A stretch of DNA of 64,000 nt from Candidatus Rokuibacteriota bacterium. GTDB lineage: Bacteria > Methylomirabilota > Methylomirabilia > Rokubacteriales > CSP1-6. A program made the translations under genes and the position numbers. Each line of letters opens with the position of its first letter. Positions within the stretch are counted from its first letter, which is position 1. Shown here in pieces: positions 43,336-51,326 of the stretch. The stretch lies in the NCBI GenBank assembly GCA_023248995.1, contig JAHFDN010000001.1:237597-301596 (forward strand). Reading direction: 5' to 3'. Below the pieces are notes generated by a model. The model did no database searches. It worked only from the letters and a program-made list of their open reading frames with translations, and was not told where the DNA came from.

Positions 43336-43680
43336 CTATTTCAGCAGCGATTCGATCAGGGCGTTGGCACCCTTGCTATCCCACTCGCGAGGCCCGAACA
43401 CCATCGCCACGACGCCGCCCGTCTTGCTCACGACGGGTCCCCCTTCGGCGTCAACCGACACCGCCAGGACGACGACCCCCCTGTCCTTGTAGCGCTGGTA
43501 GAGGCGCTCCATGGCGGGCATCTCCTCCCGGCACGGCGGGCACCACGTCGCCCAGAAGTTCAAGAGCACCACCTTGCCCTGGTAGTCGGCGAGCCGCAGC
43601 TTCTGACCGAGAAGAGCGAAAGTGACGAGGCTCTGGAAGGCTCGCACGGCCCCAGTATACGTCAGCGTGTGGTCAGGCAC
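43336..43680 (-). CDS. TlpA/ResA-like thioredoxin with internal deletion
   Basis: The 114-residue protein has the thioredoxin motif VVLLNFWATWCPPCREEMPAM (C47, C50), but the reading goes from VVVLAVSVDAEGGPVV directly to SKTGGVVAMVFGPREWDS. Usual TlpA proteins have about 35-40 extra residues in between, including the cis-proline strand needed for the fold. The frame is preserved, so this looks like an in-frame deletion. There is no signal peptide or membrane anchor either (MPDHTLTYTGAVRAF), and the sequence before the core deviates from the family. Function is doubtful. It is first in a run with ccdA and thrB, and may be a damaged version of the usual CcdA partner. Confidence 0.78.
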   Translation of the reverse strand: MPDHTLTYTGAVRAFQSLVTFALLGQKLRLADYQGKVVLLNFWATWCPPCREEMPAMERLYQRYKDRGVVVLAVSVDAEGGPVVSKTGGVVAMVFGPREWDSKGANALIESLLK

Positions 43681-43805
43681 CAGGCGCCCGGCGAGGGCGA
43701 GCCCGCGACCGGGAAACGCGAGAAGTGAACCGAACCACGCGACGCGAATATCTGTTCCCCGCGGGCAGTTCCCGGCATATCATGGGGCCCTGAGCCCGAG
43801 GCCTC

Positions 43806-43898
43806 ATGGCCCTCACGATTGTCGCCGACGACCTCACCGGAGCCTCTGATACGGGAGCCCCGTTCGCGGGGCGGATGCTCGCCGCGGTCAAGCGATGA
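43806..43898 (+). pseudogene. N-terminal stub of a four-carbon acid sugar kinase
   Basis: An ATG frame gives MALTIVADDLTGASDTGAPF followed by AGRMLAAVKR and a TGA. The I-A-D-D-L-T-G-A-x-D-T-G motif is the signature start of four-carbon acid sugar kinases (DUF1537/OtnK-type), which are normally over 400 residues. Here only 30 residues remain. Its stop overlaps the ATG of the next gene by two bases, so the junction still looks like coupled translation. These kinases often sit next to a PdxA- or dehydrogenase-type gene, as here. It is most likely a deletion remnant, perhaps retained as a leader. Confidence 0.75.
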
Positions 43899-44980
43899 GC
43901 GCGTATCAGATCGCCGTGATCGGCGGGGACGGCATCGGACCCGAGGTCATGGCCGAGGCCCTCAAGGTGCTCCGGGCCGTGACCGGGGCCGGGCTCTCGC
44001 TCTCCTGGGAAGAAGCCGAGGCGGGTGCGACCCTCTGGGAGCGAACGGGAGAAGACCTCCCGAAGGAGACACTCGCCCTCTGCCAGGGGGCCGACGCGAT
44101 CCTCTTCGGCGCCACGGGGCTTCCCAACGTCCGCTACCCGGACGGCACGGAGATCGCCCCGCAGATCACGCTCCGCTTCGTCCTGGACCTGTACGCGGGC
44201 GTCCGTCCGATCCGTCTGTATGCCGGCCTCCCGAGCCCTCTGGCCGTGCCGGCGGGCCGGACGATCGATTACGTGATGTTCCGGGAGAACACCGAGGGGC
44301 TTTTCGCTTCCCGCGGCGGCGGCGCCAGGGTCGGAAGTTCCCTGGCGCTCGACAGCCTCGTCATCACGCGGGCCGGTACCGAACGCGTCGCGCGCCGGGC
44401 CTTCGAATGGTGCCGGCGACGGCCTGGCGCGCCGGCCGACGGGATCCGGCGCGTGACGTGCGTGGACAAGGCCAACATGTTCCGGAGCTTCGCGCTCTTC
44501 CGCCAGGTTTTCCAGGAGGTCGCCCGAGAGTATCCCGGGATCGAGGCCGAGTGCGCCTACGTGGACGCGATGAGCATGTACCTCGTGCAAGCTCCTTGGC
44601 ACTACGACGTGATCGTGCTGGAGAACTTGTTGGGCGACATCCTCTCGGACCTGGGGGCCGCCACCGTGGGCGGGCTCGGCGTGGCCCCCTCGGGAGACAT
44701 CGGCGACCGGTGGGCGCTCTTTCAACCCTCTCACGGCACGGCGCCCGACATCGCGGGCAAGGGGCTCGCCAATCCCCTCGCCATGATCCTGTCGGCAGCC
44801 ATGATGCTCCGGTGGCTCGGCGACCGGCGAGGCGATCCCGCAGCGGTCGAGGCGGCCGACAGGATCGAGCGCGCGGTCGGCCTGGTCCTGGCCAAGGGGA
44901 TCGTGAAGACGCGCGACATCGGCGGGAGCGCCACCACGCGCGACGTGGGCGAGGCGATCCAGAAGGCGCTCGGAGCATGA
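43895..44980 (+). CDS. isocitrate/isopropylmalate dehydrogenase-family protein
   Basis: The 361-residue beta-decarboxylating dehydrogenase begins IAVIGGDGIGPEVMAEALKVL and has GATGLPNVRYPDG, the arginine-rich loop LYAGVRPIRLYAG, MFRENTEGLFASRGGG, CVDKANMFRSFALFR, the metal-binding DILSDLGAATVGGLGVAPSGDIG and HGTAPDIAGKGLANPLA. These are family features of isopropylmalate, tartrate or homoisocitrate dehydrogenases. The substrate loop does not match LeuB strictly, and the gene is next to a kinase stub and an amidase, so a tartrate- or other hydroxyacid-specific role is more likely than leucine synthesis. It overlaps the following amidase by 4 bases. Confidence 0.88.
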   Translation: MSAYQIAVIGGDGIGPEVMAEALKVLRAVTGAGLSLSWEEAEAGATLWERTGEDLPKETLALCQGADAILFGATGLPNVRYPDGTEIAPQITLRFVLDLYAGVRPIRLYAGLPSPLAVPAGRTIDYVMFRENTEGLFASRGGGARVGSSLALDSLVITRAGTERVARRAFEWCRRRPGAPADGIRRVTCVDKANMFRSFALFRQVFQEVAREYPGIEAECAYVDAMSMYLVQAPWHYDVIVLENLLGDILSDLGAATVGGLGVAPSGDIGDRWALFQPSHGTAPDIAGKGLANPLAMILSAAMMLRWLGDRRGDPAAVEAADRIERAVGLVLAKGIVKTRDIGGSATTRDVGEAIQKALGA

Positions 44981-46410
44981 AAACCCAGGATCTCTGCTTC
45001 TTATCCGCCGCGGATCTCGTTCGCCTGTACCGCGCCCGGAAGGTCTCGCCCCTCGAGGTGATGGAGGCGGTGCTGGCGCGGCTCGACGCCGTGAACCCCC
45101 GGCTCAACGCCTACGTGACCGTGGCCCGCGACGCGGCGCTCCAGGCCGCCCGAGCCGCCACGGCCGCCTGCCGAAAGCGGGCCGCGCTCCCTCCGCTTCA
45201 CGGTGTCCCCGTTTCGATCAAAGATCTGACCCCGACCAAGGGGATCCGCACCACGTGGGGCTCCAAGATCTACGAGCACCACGTTCCCGACAAGGACGCG
45301 CTGGTCGTCGAGCGCCTCAAGGCCGCCGGCGCCATCGTCCTCGGGAAGACCAACACGCCGGAGTTCGGGGCCGGCGGCAACACTTTCAACGCCGTGTTCG
45401 GCCCCACGCGGAACCCGTGGAATCCCGCTCTGACCTGTGGCGGATCCAGCGGTGGGGCGGCCGTGGCCCTGGCGACGGGCATGGGCCCCCTCGCTCAGGG
45501 CTCAGACCTCGGCGGCTCCCTCAGGACCCCGGCCGCCTTCTGCGGGGTCGTCGGCTTTCGCACCACGCCCGGGCTCGTCCCTGTTTACCCGAGGGAACTC
45601 GCCTGGGACTCGTTCTCGGTGACGGGGCCCATGGCGCGAACGGTCGCCGACGCGGCGCTGATGCTCTCGGCGGTCGCCGGGCCGGATGACCGCGCCCCCC
45701 TCTCCTACGCGGTGGACACGCGCGAGTTCCTGAAGGCGGTCAAGGCGCCGTCGGTCAGGGGATGGCGCGTGGCGTGGACCCCGGATCTGAACGGGCTCAT
45801 CCCCGTGGACGAGGAGGTCGCGACCGTGGCCGAGGGCGCGACCAAAGTCTTCCGACGTCTCGGGGCGACGGTGAAGGCCGCCTGCTGCGACTTCAGCGAG
45901 GTCAACGAGATCGTGCTGGCGAGCCGCGGCCTTTGTATGGTCGCGCTCCACGCCGACAAACTCGCCCGGTGGAAGGACCAGATGCAAAAGGGACTGGTCT
46001 GGAACATCGAGCAGGGCCTGCGGCTCACCCCCGAGGAGATCGCCCGCGGCGACAAGCTCCGCACAACCCTCTGGCACAGGGTGCGGGTCTTCCTGGAGGC
46101 CTATGACCTCCTGCTTCTGCCCACCGTGGCCGTCCCGCCCTTCCCCGTCGAACAGCCATACCCCACGGAGATCAACGGCAAGCCTCTCGAAAACTACACC
46201 CAGTGGTTCTTTCTCACCTACGGAATCACGGTCACAGGACTGCCGGTGATCTCGGTCCCCTGTGGTTTCACGAGAAGCGGCCTCCCGGTAGGGCTTCAGA
46301 TCGTCGGACGGCGGCGTCAGGAAGCCGCTGTCCTGCGGGCGGCGGCCGCCTTCGAGGCCGCCCAGCCCTGGTCGGACACGATTCCCCCCGTGGTGAGCGC
46401 GCTCGGCTAA
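44977..46410 (+). CDS. amidase signature-family hydrolase
   Basis: The start is the ATG giving MKTQDLCFLSAADLVRLYRARKVSP, overlapping the previous stop (ATGA). The 477-residue protein has the catalytic lysine in HGVPVSIKDLTPTKG, the glycine-serine stretch CGGSSGGAAVALATGMGPLAQGSDLGGSLRTPAAFCGVVG with the cis-serine and nucleophilic serine, and the C-terminal SVPCGFTRSGLPVGLQIVG. The Ser-Ser-Lys triad is intact. It hydrolyses a C-N bond of an unknown amide. It is translationally coupled to the dehydrogenase gene, so the two may act in the same catabolic route. Confidence 0.93.
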   Translation: MKTQDLCFLSAADLVRLYRARKVSPLEVMEAVLARLDAVNPRLNAYVTVARDAALQAARAATAACRKRAALPPLHGVPVSIKDLTPTKGIRTTWGSKIYEHHVPDKDALVVERLKAAGAIVLGKTNTPEFGAGGNTFNAVFGPTRNPWNPALTCGGSSGGAAVALATGMGPLAQGSDLGGSLRTPAAFCGVVGFRTTPGLVPVYPRELAWDSFSVTGPMARTVADAALMLSAVAGPDDRAPLSYAVDTREFLKAVKAPSVRGWRVAWTPDLNGLIPVDEEVATVAEGATKVFRRLGATVKAACCDFSEVNEIVLASRGLCMVALHADKLARWKDQMQKGLVWNIEQGLRLTPEEIARGDKLRTTLWHRVRVFLEAYDLLLLPTVAVPPFPVEQPYPTEINGKPLENYTQWFFLTYGITVTGLPVISVPCGFTRSGLPVGLQIVGRRRQEAAVLRAAAAFEAAQPWSDTIPPVVSALG

Positions 46411-46455
46411 GACGGCGGGCGGGGCGGGGGGCGCGATCCGGATCGCGCCGCGCGG

Positions 46456-46614
46456 TTACCGAGACGACCTCCAGATCTCGGCAGGCGCCTCGTCTTCGGC
46501 CAGGCCTTTCTCCTGAGCGAACTGGGATCGGGTCCCGACCCACGTCTCCAACGCCACTACGCCAACGGCGGCCAGCAGTAGGGCCGCGAGGCTAATGGAC
46601 AGGACTCGGCTCAT
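46456..46614 (-). CDS. small single-pass membrane protein
   Basis: The 52-residue frame starts at an ATG giving MSRVLSISLAALLLAAVGVVALETW. It contains one hydrophobic helix at residues 4-22 and an acidic tail (LAEDEAPAEIWRSSR). I do not recognise a family. It lies convergent to the amidase, and its upstream region is shared with the divergent giant regulator at 46810, separated by 195 bases in which I see no clear operator. It may be a signal-anchored peptide. Confidence 0.5.
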   Translation of the reverse strand: MSRVLSISLAALLLAAVGVVALETWVGTRSQFAQEKGLAEDEAPAEIWRSSR

Positions 46615-46809
46615 GATCCCTCTGTCCTCTTCGAGACCCCTCATGAGCGCCGCCCAGTTGCCATACCTTTTGTAAGGGCAACCACCATGCCAGGCAGAGA
46701 TGTTTGAAATACCAGAGAGTTAAGTCCCCCCTGGCGCCAGGATCTCGGTGGTGGTGGTGGAAGATTGGCCAGACGCATTGACCCGGAAAGAAGTAGGATA
46801 CCTCGCAGA

Positions 46810-49800
46810 ATGAACCCGCTGGCCGAGTTGCTCGGGAAAAGCCCCGCGCTGGAAGCCGTCCGACAGAAAGTTGAGCACCTGGTCCAGCGGCAGACGGATG
46901 CCCGGCGCCTGCCGCCTATCCTCATCCTAGGTGAGACCGGGACGGGGAAGGGACTCCTGGCCCGAGCCATTCACCAGAGCGGCCCCCGCCGGAACGGCCC
47001 TTTCGTGGACGTCAACTGTGCGGCCATCCCTGAGACCCTGCTTGAGGCAGAGATGTTCGGCTTCGAGCGGGGGGCCTTCACCGACGCCCGGCAGGCCAAA
47101 GTGGGGCTCTTCCAGGCCGCTCACCGCGGCACGATCTTCCTGGACGAGATCGGTCTCCTCCCCGAAGCCCTTCAAGCCAAGCTCCTCAAGGTCATCGAGG
47201 AGCAGGCGGTGCGGCGCCTCGGGAGCACGCGGAGCGAACCGGTGGACGTCTGGATTGTCGCCGCCACCAGCGAGGATCTGGCCGTCGCCGCCCGGGGGCG
47301 GCGCTTCCGCGAGGACCTCTACCACCGGCTCGCGGTCCTGACGCTCTCGCTGCCCCCCCTCCGCGAGCGCGGGGCCGACATCCCCCTACTGGCCGAGCAC
47401 TTCTTAGCCCGAGCCTCGGCCGACTACCGGCTGCCCCCCAAGCGTTTGGACGCGCGGGCCCGCGCGACGCTCGAGGCTTACGCGTGGCCCGGTAACATCC
47501 GGGAACTCTCGAACGTCATGGAGCGCGTGGCCCTCCTGTCGGAGGCCCAGGTGGTGACCCCGGAGATCCTTGGGCTGCCCGAAGTCCGTCCTGCCGAACC
47601 GCGAGGGGTGCCCCCTCGCGGGGGAGCAATCCCCCTCGAGGACCTGGTCGGGAACGTCGAGCAGACTCATCTCCTCCAGGCGCTCACCCAGAGCAATTGG
47701 AACATCTCGCGCGCGGCGGCGCGGCTCGGTCTTTCACGCAATACGCTCCGCTACCGAGTCGAGAAATACGGGCTCCGTCCGGGCGCCCCAGCGGCGGCGC
47801 CCCGGCGCAGGGCGCCGCCGCCGCCGGGATCGAAAGCCGACGCCCCGGCGGCGATCTCGGAAAAGGCTCCTGCGCCTATCTCGGTCCGCTGGGAGCGGCG
47901 ACGTTTGACCGTCCTGCGGGCCGATCTCGTGCCTCCGCCCGGTGAAAGGCCGTCCCTGGATCCGAGCAGGCAGCTCGAGCTGATCATCGAGAAGGTGAAG
48001 ACCTTCGGCGGGCGCGTGGAGGAACTGAGTCCCACGGGGATCGTGGCGGTGTTCGGGCTCGAGCCGATCGAGGACGCCCCGAAGCGCGCGGCGCTCACGG
48101 CCGTGGCGATCCAGAAAGCCGTGGAGCATGCTCTGAGCGGCCATGGCCAGAAGGTCGAAACCAAAGTCGCCATTCATGCGGGGGATTTCTTGGTGGGGTT
48201 TGGCGACGAAACCGCCAGGATCGATCTGGAGGCGAAGCGCCAGGCGTGGACGTTCCTGGAGGCACTGATGGCGAGGGCCGAACCCGACGCGCTGGTGGTC
48301 AGTGGAGCCGCGGCGCTGCTCCTCGAGCGACACCTCGACCTGGTGCCGGTAGGTGTGCCGCAAGTACCGGCCGGGCAAATGTACCGCCTCACCGGGCTCG
48401 AACGCACAGGTCTCGGACCCGGTGGCCGGATGACGAGGTTCGTCGGACGGCAGCACGAGCTGGAACTCGTCGAGAGCAGACTCGCTCTCGCGACGAGAGG
48501 ACAGGGCCAGGTGGTTGGCGTCGTCGGCGAGGCCGGGATCGGCAAGTCCCGACTCCTCCACGAGTTCCGGCAGCGCCTCATCGGGAAGGGGGTCACGTAT
48601 CTCGAAGGTTCCTGCGTCTCATACGGAAGGACGATCCCTCACCTTCCGCTGCTCGACATCCTTCGCATGGGCTGGGGGATCACCGACACGGACAGCCCCG
48701 AAACCATCGGCGACAAGGTGCGCGGTGGACTCGCGGATCTCGGGATGAATCCCGAGGAGGGATCGCCGTACCTCCTTCACCTCTTAGGAATCAAAGAGGG
48801 AACAGAGTCGGTGGCGACGCTCAGTCCCGAAGTGGTGAAGGTTCGGATGCTTGAGGCCCTCCGACAGCTGATGCTCCGATGGAGTCAGCACGATCCGCTC
48901 GTCCTCGTCGTGGCGGACCTCCACTGGGTGGATGAGATTTCCGAGGAATACTTCGTCTCCCTCGTCGAGGTTATTGCCGGCGCGCGGATCCTGCTCGTCT
49001 CGACCTACCGTCCGGGGTATCGGCCACGCTGGATGGAAAAGTCGTACGCCACCCAGATCGCCCTTGGGCCGCTCACGCCCCAGGACGGCCTGGACATCAT
49101 GCACTCCGTCTTCGGAACGGTGCAGGTCCCGGACTCGCTCGTCCAATTGATCCTCTCGAAGGCTGAGGGTAACCCGTTCTTCCTCGAAGAGCTGGCGCGG
49201 GCCGTACGAGAGGAAGGCGGCCGCACCCCGATCGGACCAGTGCCAGACACCATCCAGGAAGTGCTCCTGGCCCGCATCGACCGGCTCCCCCCTCAAGAGA
49301 AACGTCTCCTCCAGGCCGCAGCCGTCATCGGCAAAGATGTGCGCTTTACCATCCTTCAAGTCGTAGCCCAGCTGCCCGAGGACGCGCTCGGACGTAGCCT
49401 CATCCATCTCAAAGCCGCCGAGTTGCTCTACGAAACGACCCTCGCCCCCGAGACCGAGTATACCTTCAAGCACGTGCTGACCCAGGAGGTGGCCTACGGA
49501 AGCATTCTAGAGAACCGCCGGCAGGCCCTCCACGCACGGATTGTCGAAGCCGTCGAACAGCTCTACCCAGACCGACTGTCCGAGCACGTGGAACGCCTTG
49601 CCCACCACGCGTTCCGCGGCGAGGTATGGGACAAGGCCCTTGCCTTCCTCCGTCAGGCGGGCGCCAAAACGGCTTCGCGCTCGGCGCACCGGGAAGCAGT
49701 GGTGTACTTCGAGCAGGCGCTGGCGGCCCTCAAGCATCTCCCGGAGCGCGGCGACACGGTCGAGCAGGCGATCGATCTCCGGTTCGATCTTCGCAATTCG

Positions 49801-50898
49801 CTCCATCTGCTCGGAGAATTCGGGCGGATCCTCGGCCACCTCCGCGAGGCCCAAACCCTCGCCGAGACCCTCGGTGAGCAGCGGCGGCTTGGGTGGATCT
49901 TTTCCTACCTGACTCAATACTTCCGAAATACAGGCGACCAAGCAGGCGCCATCGAGTCCGGACAGCGCGCCCTCACCATCGCCGAGAACCTGGAGGATTT
50001 CACCCTCCAGGTAGCAACACATACGCACCTGGGCCCAGCATACGATGCCTTGGGGGACCGCCGGCAAGCGATCGACATCCTCACGAGGACCGTGGAATCC
50101 TTGAAAGGTAATCTCAGCTATGAACGCTTCCGCCTAGCCGGCCTTCCCTCCGTGATTTGCCGTGCGAACCTTGCCTGGTGCCTTGCAGAGCTGGGAGAGT
50201 TCGCTGAGGGGATTGCCTACGCAGAAGAAGGGATCCGGATTGCCGAGACGATAGACGATCCCTACACCCTCAGCGTCGCGTGTTTCGGTATCGGCACTGC
50301 TTTCCTCGTGAAGGGCGAATTCCGACAGGCCGTCCCCGCGCTGGAACGAGGCGTTGAACTCTGCCGGACATTCACCCTCCGGCTCACGTTCCCGGCCATT
50401 GCTTCCTGCTTGGGCTCTGCGTATGCGCTTTCCGGGCAACTGGCCCAAGCAGTGCCTCTCCTGGAGCAAGCCCTGGAGCAAGCGGTTTCCATGCAACTGA
50501 TGAACAGGCATTCGATCTTTCTCGCCCGGCTCGGCGAGGCCTACCTCCTGGCAGGCCGCCCGGATGACTCGATCCCGCCAGCGGAGCACGCCCTCCGGCT
50601 CTCCCGCGAGCGAAAGGAACGCGGACACGAGGCCTACGCGCTCCGCCTCCTCGGCGAGATCACCTCCCGCGACACTCGCCCGCATGTCGAGAAGGCCGAA
50701 GCCTACTACCGACAGGCCATCGCCTTGGCCGAAGAGCTCGGCATGCGCCCGCTCCTGAGCCATTGCCACTGGGGCCTCGGCACGCTCTATCGGCGAACAG
50801 GGCAACACCCGAACGCCGAGCAGCATCTCGCCGTTGCGACCAGGATGTTCCGCCAGATGGACATGCAGTCCTGGTCGGAGCGGGTCGAACGGGGCTAA
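46810..50898 (+). CDS. sigma-54-activator / cyclase-like / AAA ATPase / TPR fusion protein
   Basis: The 1362-residue protein combines several parts. Residues 1-240 are a sigma-54 interaction AAA+ domain (Walker A GETGTGKG at 41-48, loop GAFTDA at 88-93, GTIFLDEIGLLPEALQ). A Fis-type helix-turn-helix follows at about 300 (NWNISRAAARLGLSRNTLRYRVEKYG). Next is a degenerate class III cyclase-like segment (about 365-545), a second ATPase with GEAGIGKSRLLHEFRQ near 570, and finally many TPR repeats to the end. Start at MNPLAELLGK. It is likely a large cytoplasmic signal-integrating regulator. Its target promoter is unknown. The D in GAFTDA replaces the canonical glycine of GAFTGA. Confidence 0.85.
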   Translation: MNPLAELLGKSPALEAVRQKVEHLVQRQTDARRLPPILILGETGTGKGLLARAIHQSGPRRNGPFVDVNCAAIPETLLEAEMFGFERGAFTDARQAKVGLFQAAHRGTIFLDEIGLLPEALQAKLLKVIEEQAVRRLGSTRSEPVDVWIVAATSEDLAVAARGRRFREDLYHRLAVLTLSLPPLRERGADIPLLAEHFLARASADYRLPPKRLDARARATLEAYAWPGNIRELSNVMERVALLSEAQVVTPEILGLPEVRPAEPRGVPPRGGAIPLEDLVGNVEQTHLLQALTQSNWNISRAAARLGLSRNTLRYRVEKYGLRPGAPAAAPRRRAPPPPGSKADAPAAISEKAPAPISVRWERRRLTVLRADLVPPPGERPSLDPSRQLELIIEKVKTFGGRVEELSPTGIVAVFGLEPIEDAPKRAALTAVAIQKAVEHALSGHGQKVETKVAIHAGDFLVGFGDETARIDLEAKRQAWTFLEALMARAEPDALVVSGAAALLLERHLDLVPVGVPQVPAGQMYRLTGLERTGLGPGGRMTRFVGRQHELELVESRLALATRGQGQVVGVVGEAGIGKSRLLHEFRQRLIGKGVTYLEGSCVSYGRTIPHLPLLDILRMGWGITDTDSPETIGDKVRGGLADLGMNPEEGSPYLLHLLGIKEGTESVATLSPEVVKVRMLEALRQLMLRWSQHDPLVLVVADLHWVDEISEEYFVSLVEVIAGARILLVSTYRPGYRPRWMEKSYATQIALGPLTPQDGLDIMHSVFGTVQVPDSLVQLILSKAEGNPFFLEELARAVREEGGRTPIGPVPDTIQEVLLARIDRLPPQEKRLLQAAAVIGKDVRFTILQVVAQLPEDALGRSLIHLKAAELLYETTLAPETEYTFKHVLTQEVAYGSILENRRQALHARIVEAVEQLYPDRLSEHVERLAHHAFRGEVWDKALAFLRQAGAKTASRSAHREAVVYFEQALAALKHLPERGDTVEQAIDLRFDLRNSLHLLGEFGRILGHLREAQTLAETLGEQRRLGWIFSYLTQYFRNTGDQAGAIESGQRALTIAENLEDFTLQVATHTHLGPAYDALGDRRQAIDILTRTVESLKGNLSYERFRLAGLPSVICRANLAWCLAELGEFAEGIAYAEEGIRIAETIDDPYTLSVACFGIGTAFLVKGEFRQAVPALERGVELCRTFTLRLTFPAIASCLGSAYALSGQLAQAVPLLEQALEQAVSMQLMNRHSIFLARLGEAYLLAGRPDDSIPPAEHALRLSRERKERGHEAYALRLLGEITSRDTRPHVEKAEAYYRQAIALAEELGMRPLLSHCHWGLGTLYRRTGQHPNAEQHLAVATRMFRQMDMQSWSERVERG

Positions 50899-50905
50899 CG
50901 GGCGA

Positions 50906-51073
50906 TCACGCTGGGGAGTGGGTCGCCTCCTTCTCGATCCGAATATCCTTGATGTCGATGCCATAGCGCCTGGCCAGGCGCCGAATCTCCAGATAAAGAG
51001 CCTCCGCAGAGTGCCGATCCGAGATCCCGGTGATCTCGATGCACCGGATGGCCTCAGCGGCATCCCTTTCCAT
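50906..51073 (-). CDS. small protein of unknown function (55 aa)
   Basis: The frame starts at the ATG overlapping the stop of the previous small gene (TAATG) and gives MERDAAEAIRCIEITGISDRHSAEALYLEIRRLARRYGIDIKDIRIEK. It is predicted to be mostly helical with a short charged tail (EATHSPA). A longer reading adds 32 residues from a TTG-type region but the overlap favours the short form. No family is recognised. It is the last gene of the run 53274-50906, all on the minus strand, with an ATP-grasp enzyme and a possible metallopeptidase-like protein. Confidence 0.65.
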   Translation of the reverse strand: MERDAAEAIRCIEITGISDRHSAEALYLEIRRLARRYGIDIKDIRIEKEATHSPA

Positions 51074-51276
51074 TACTTCCCCTTCCGCTGTTTCTTCAGC
51101 TTTCTGACGTGGTGTGTCGCGTACACGTACTCCTTCGTCGTGACTCTCGCTCCGTACCGCTTCGCGCATCTCATGATATCTGCCCTGTACCGCTGATACA
51201 CCCCGCGCTTCTTAGGACCCCTGAGCTCAAGGACCATCCTGTGAATCTCGCCCGGTGCTGGTGTCATGTTACCCAT
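51073..51276 (-). CDS. small basic protein of unknown function (67 aa)
   Basis: The ATG frame gives MGNMTPAPGEIHRMVLELRG, then KRGVYQRYRADIMRCAKRYGARVTTKEYVYATHHVRKLKKQRKGK. It is strongly basic at the C terminus with alternating charged and aromatic residues; a single cysteine lies in MRCAKRYG. No family recognised. It overlaps the next small gene by one base and follows the ATP-grasp gene by 50 bases; GAGGAG precedes the start. Its size and place beside an ATP-grasp ligase make it a possible peptide substrate or accessory factor, by inference only. Confidence 0.65.
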   Translation of the reverse strand: MGNMTPAPGEIHRMVLELRGPKKRGVYQRYRADIMRCAKRYGARVTTKEYVYATHHVRKLKKQRKGK

Positions 51277-51326
51277 ATCGTCTCCTCCTCTCGTGTGATT
51301 GACTGTGGCTCCGCCCCCGCACGCCT

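Noticed and set aside
43819..44976. N-terminal 386-codon extension of the amidase frame
   Set aside because: The extension overlaps the dehydrogenase gene in a different frame and is arginine-rich without domain features; the amidase ATG overlaps the dehydrogenase stop.
43895..44980. Calling this gene leuB
   Set aside because: There are no leuCD neighbours and the context is a kinase stub and amidase; the family contains several substrate classes.
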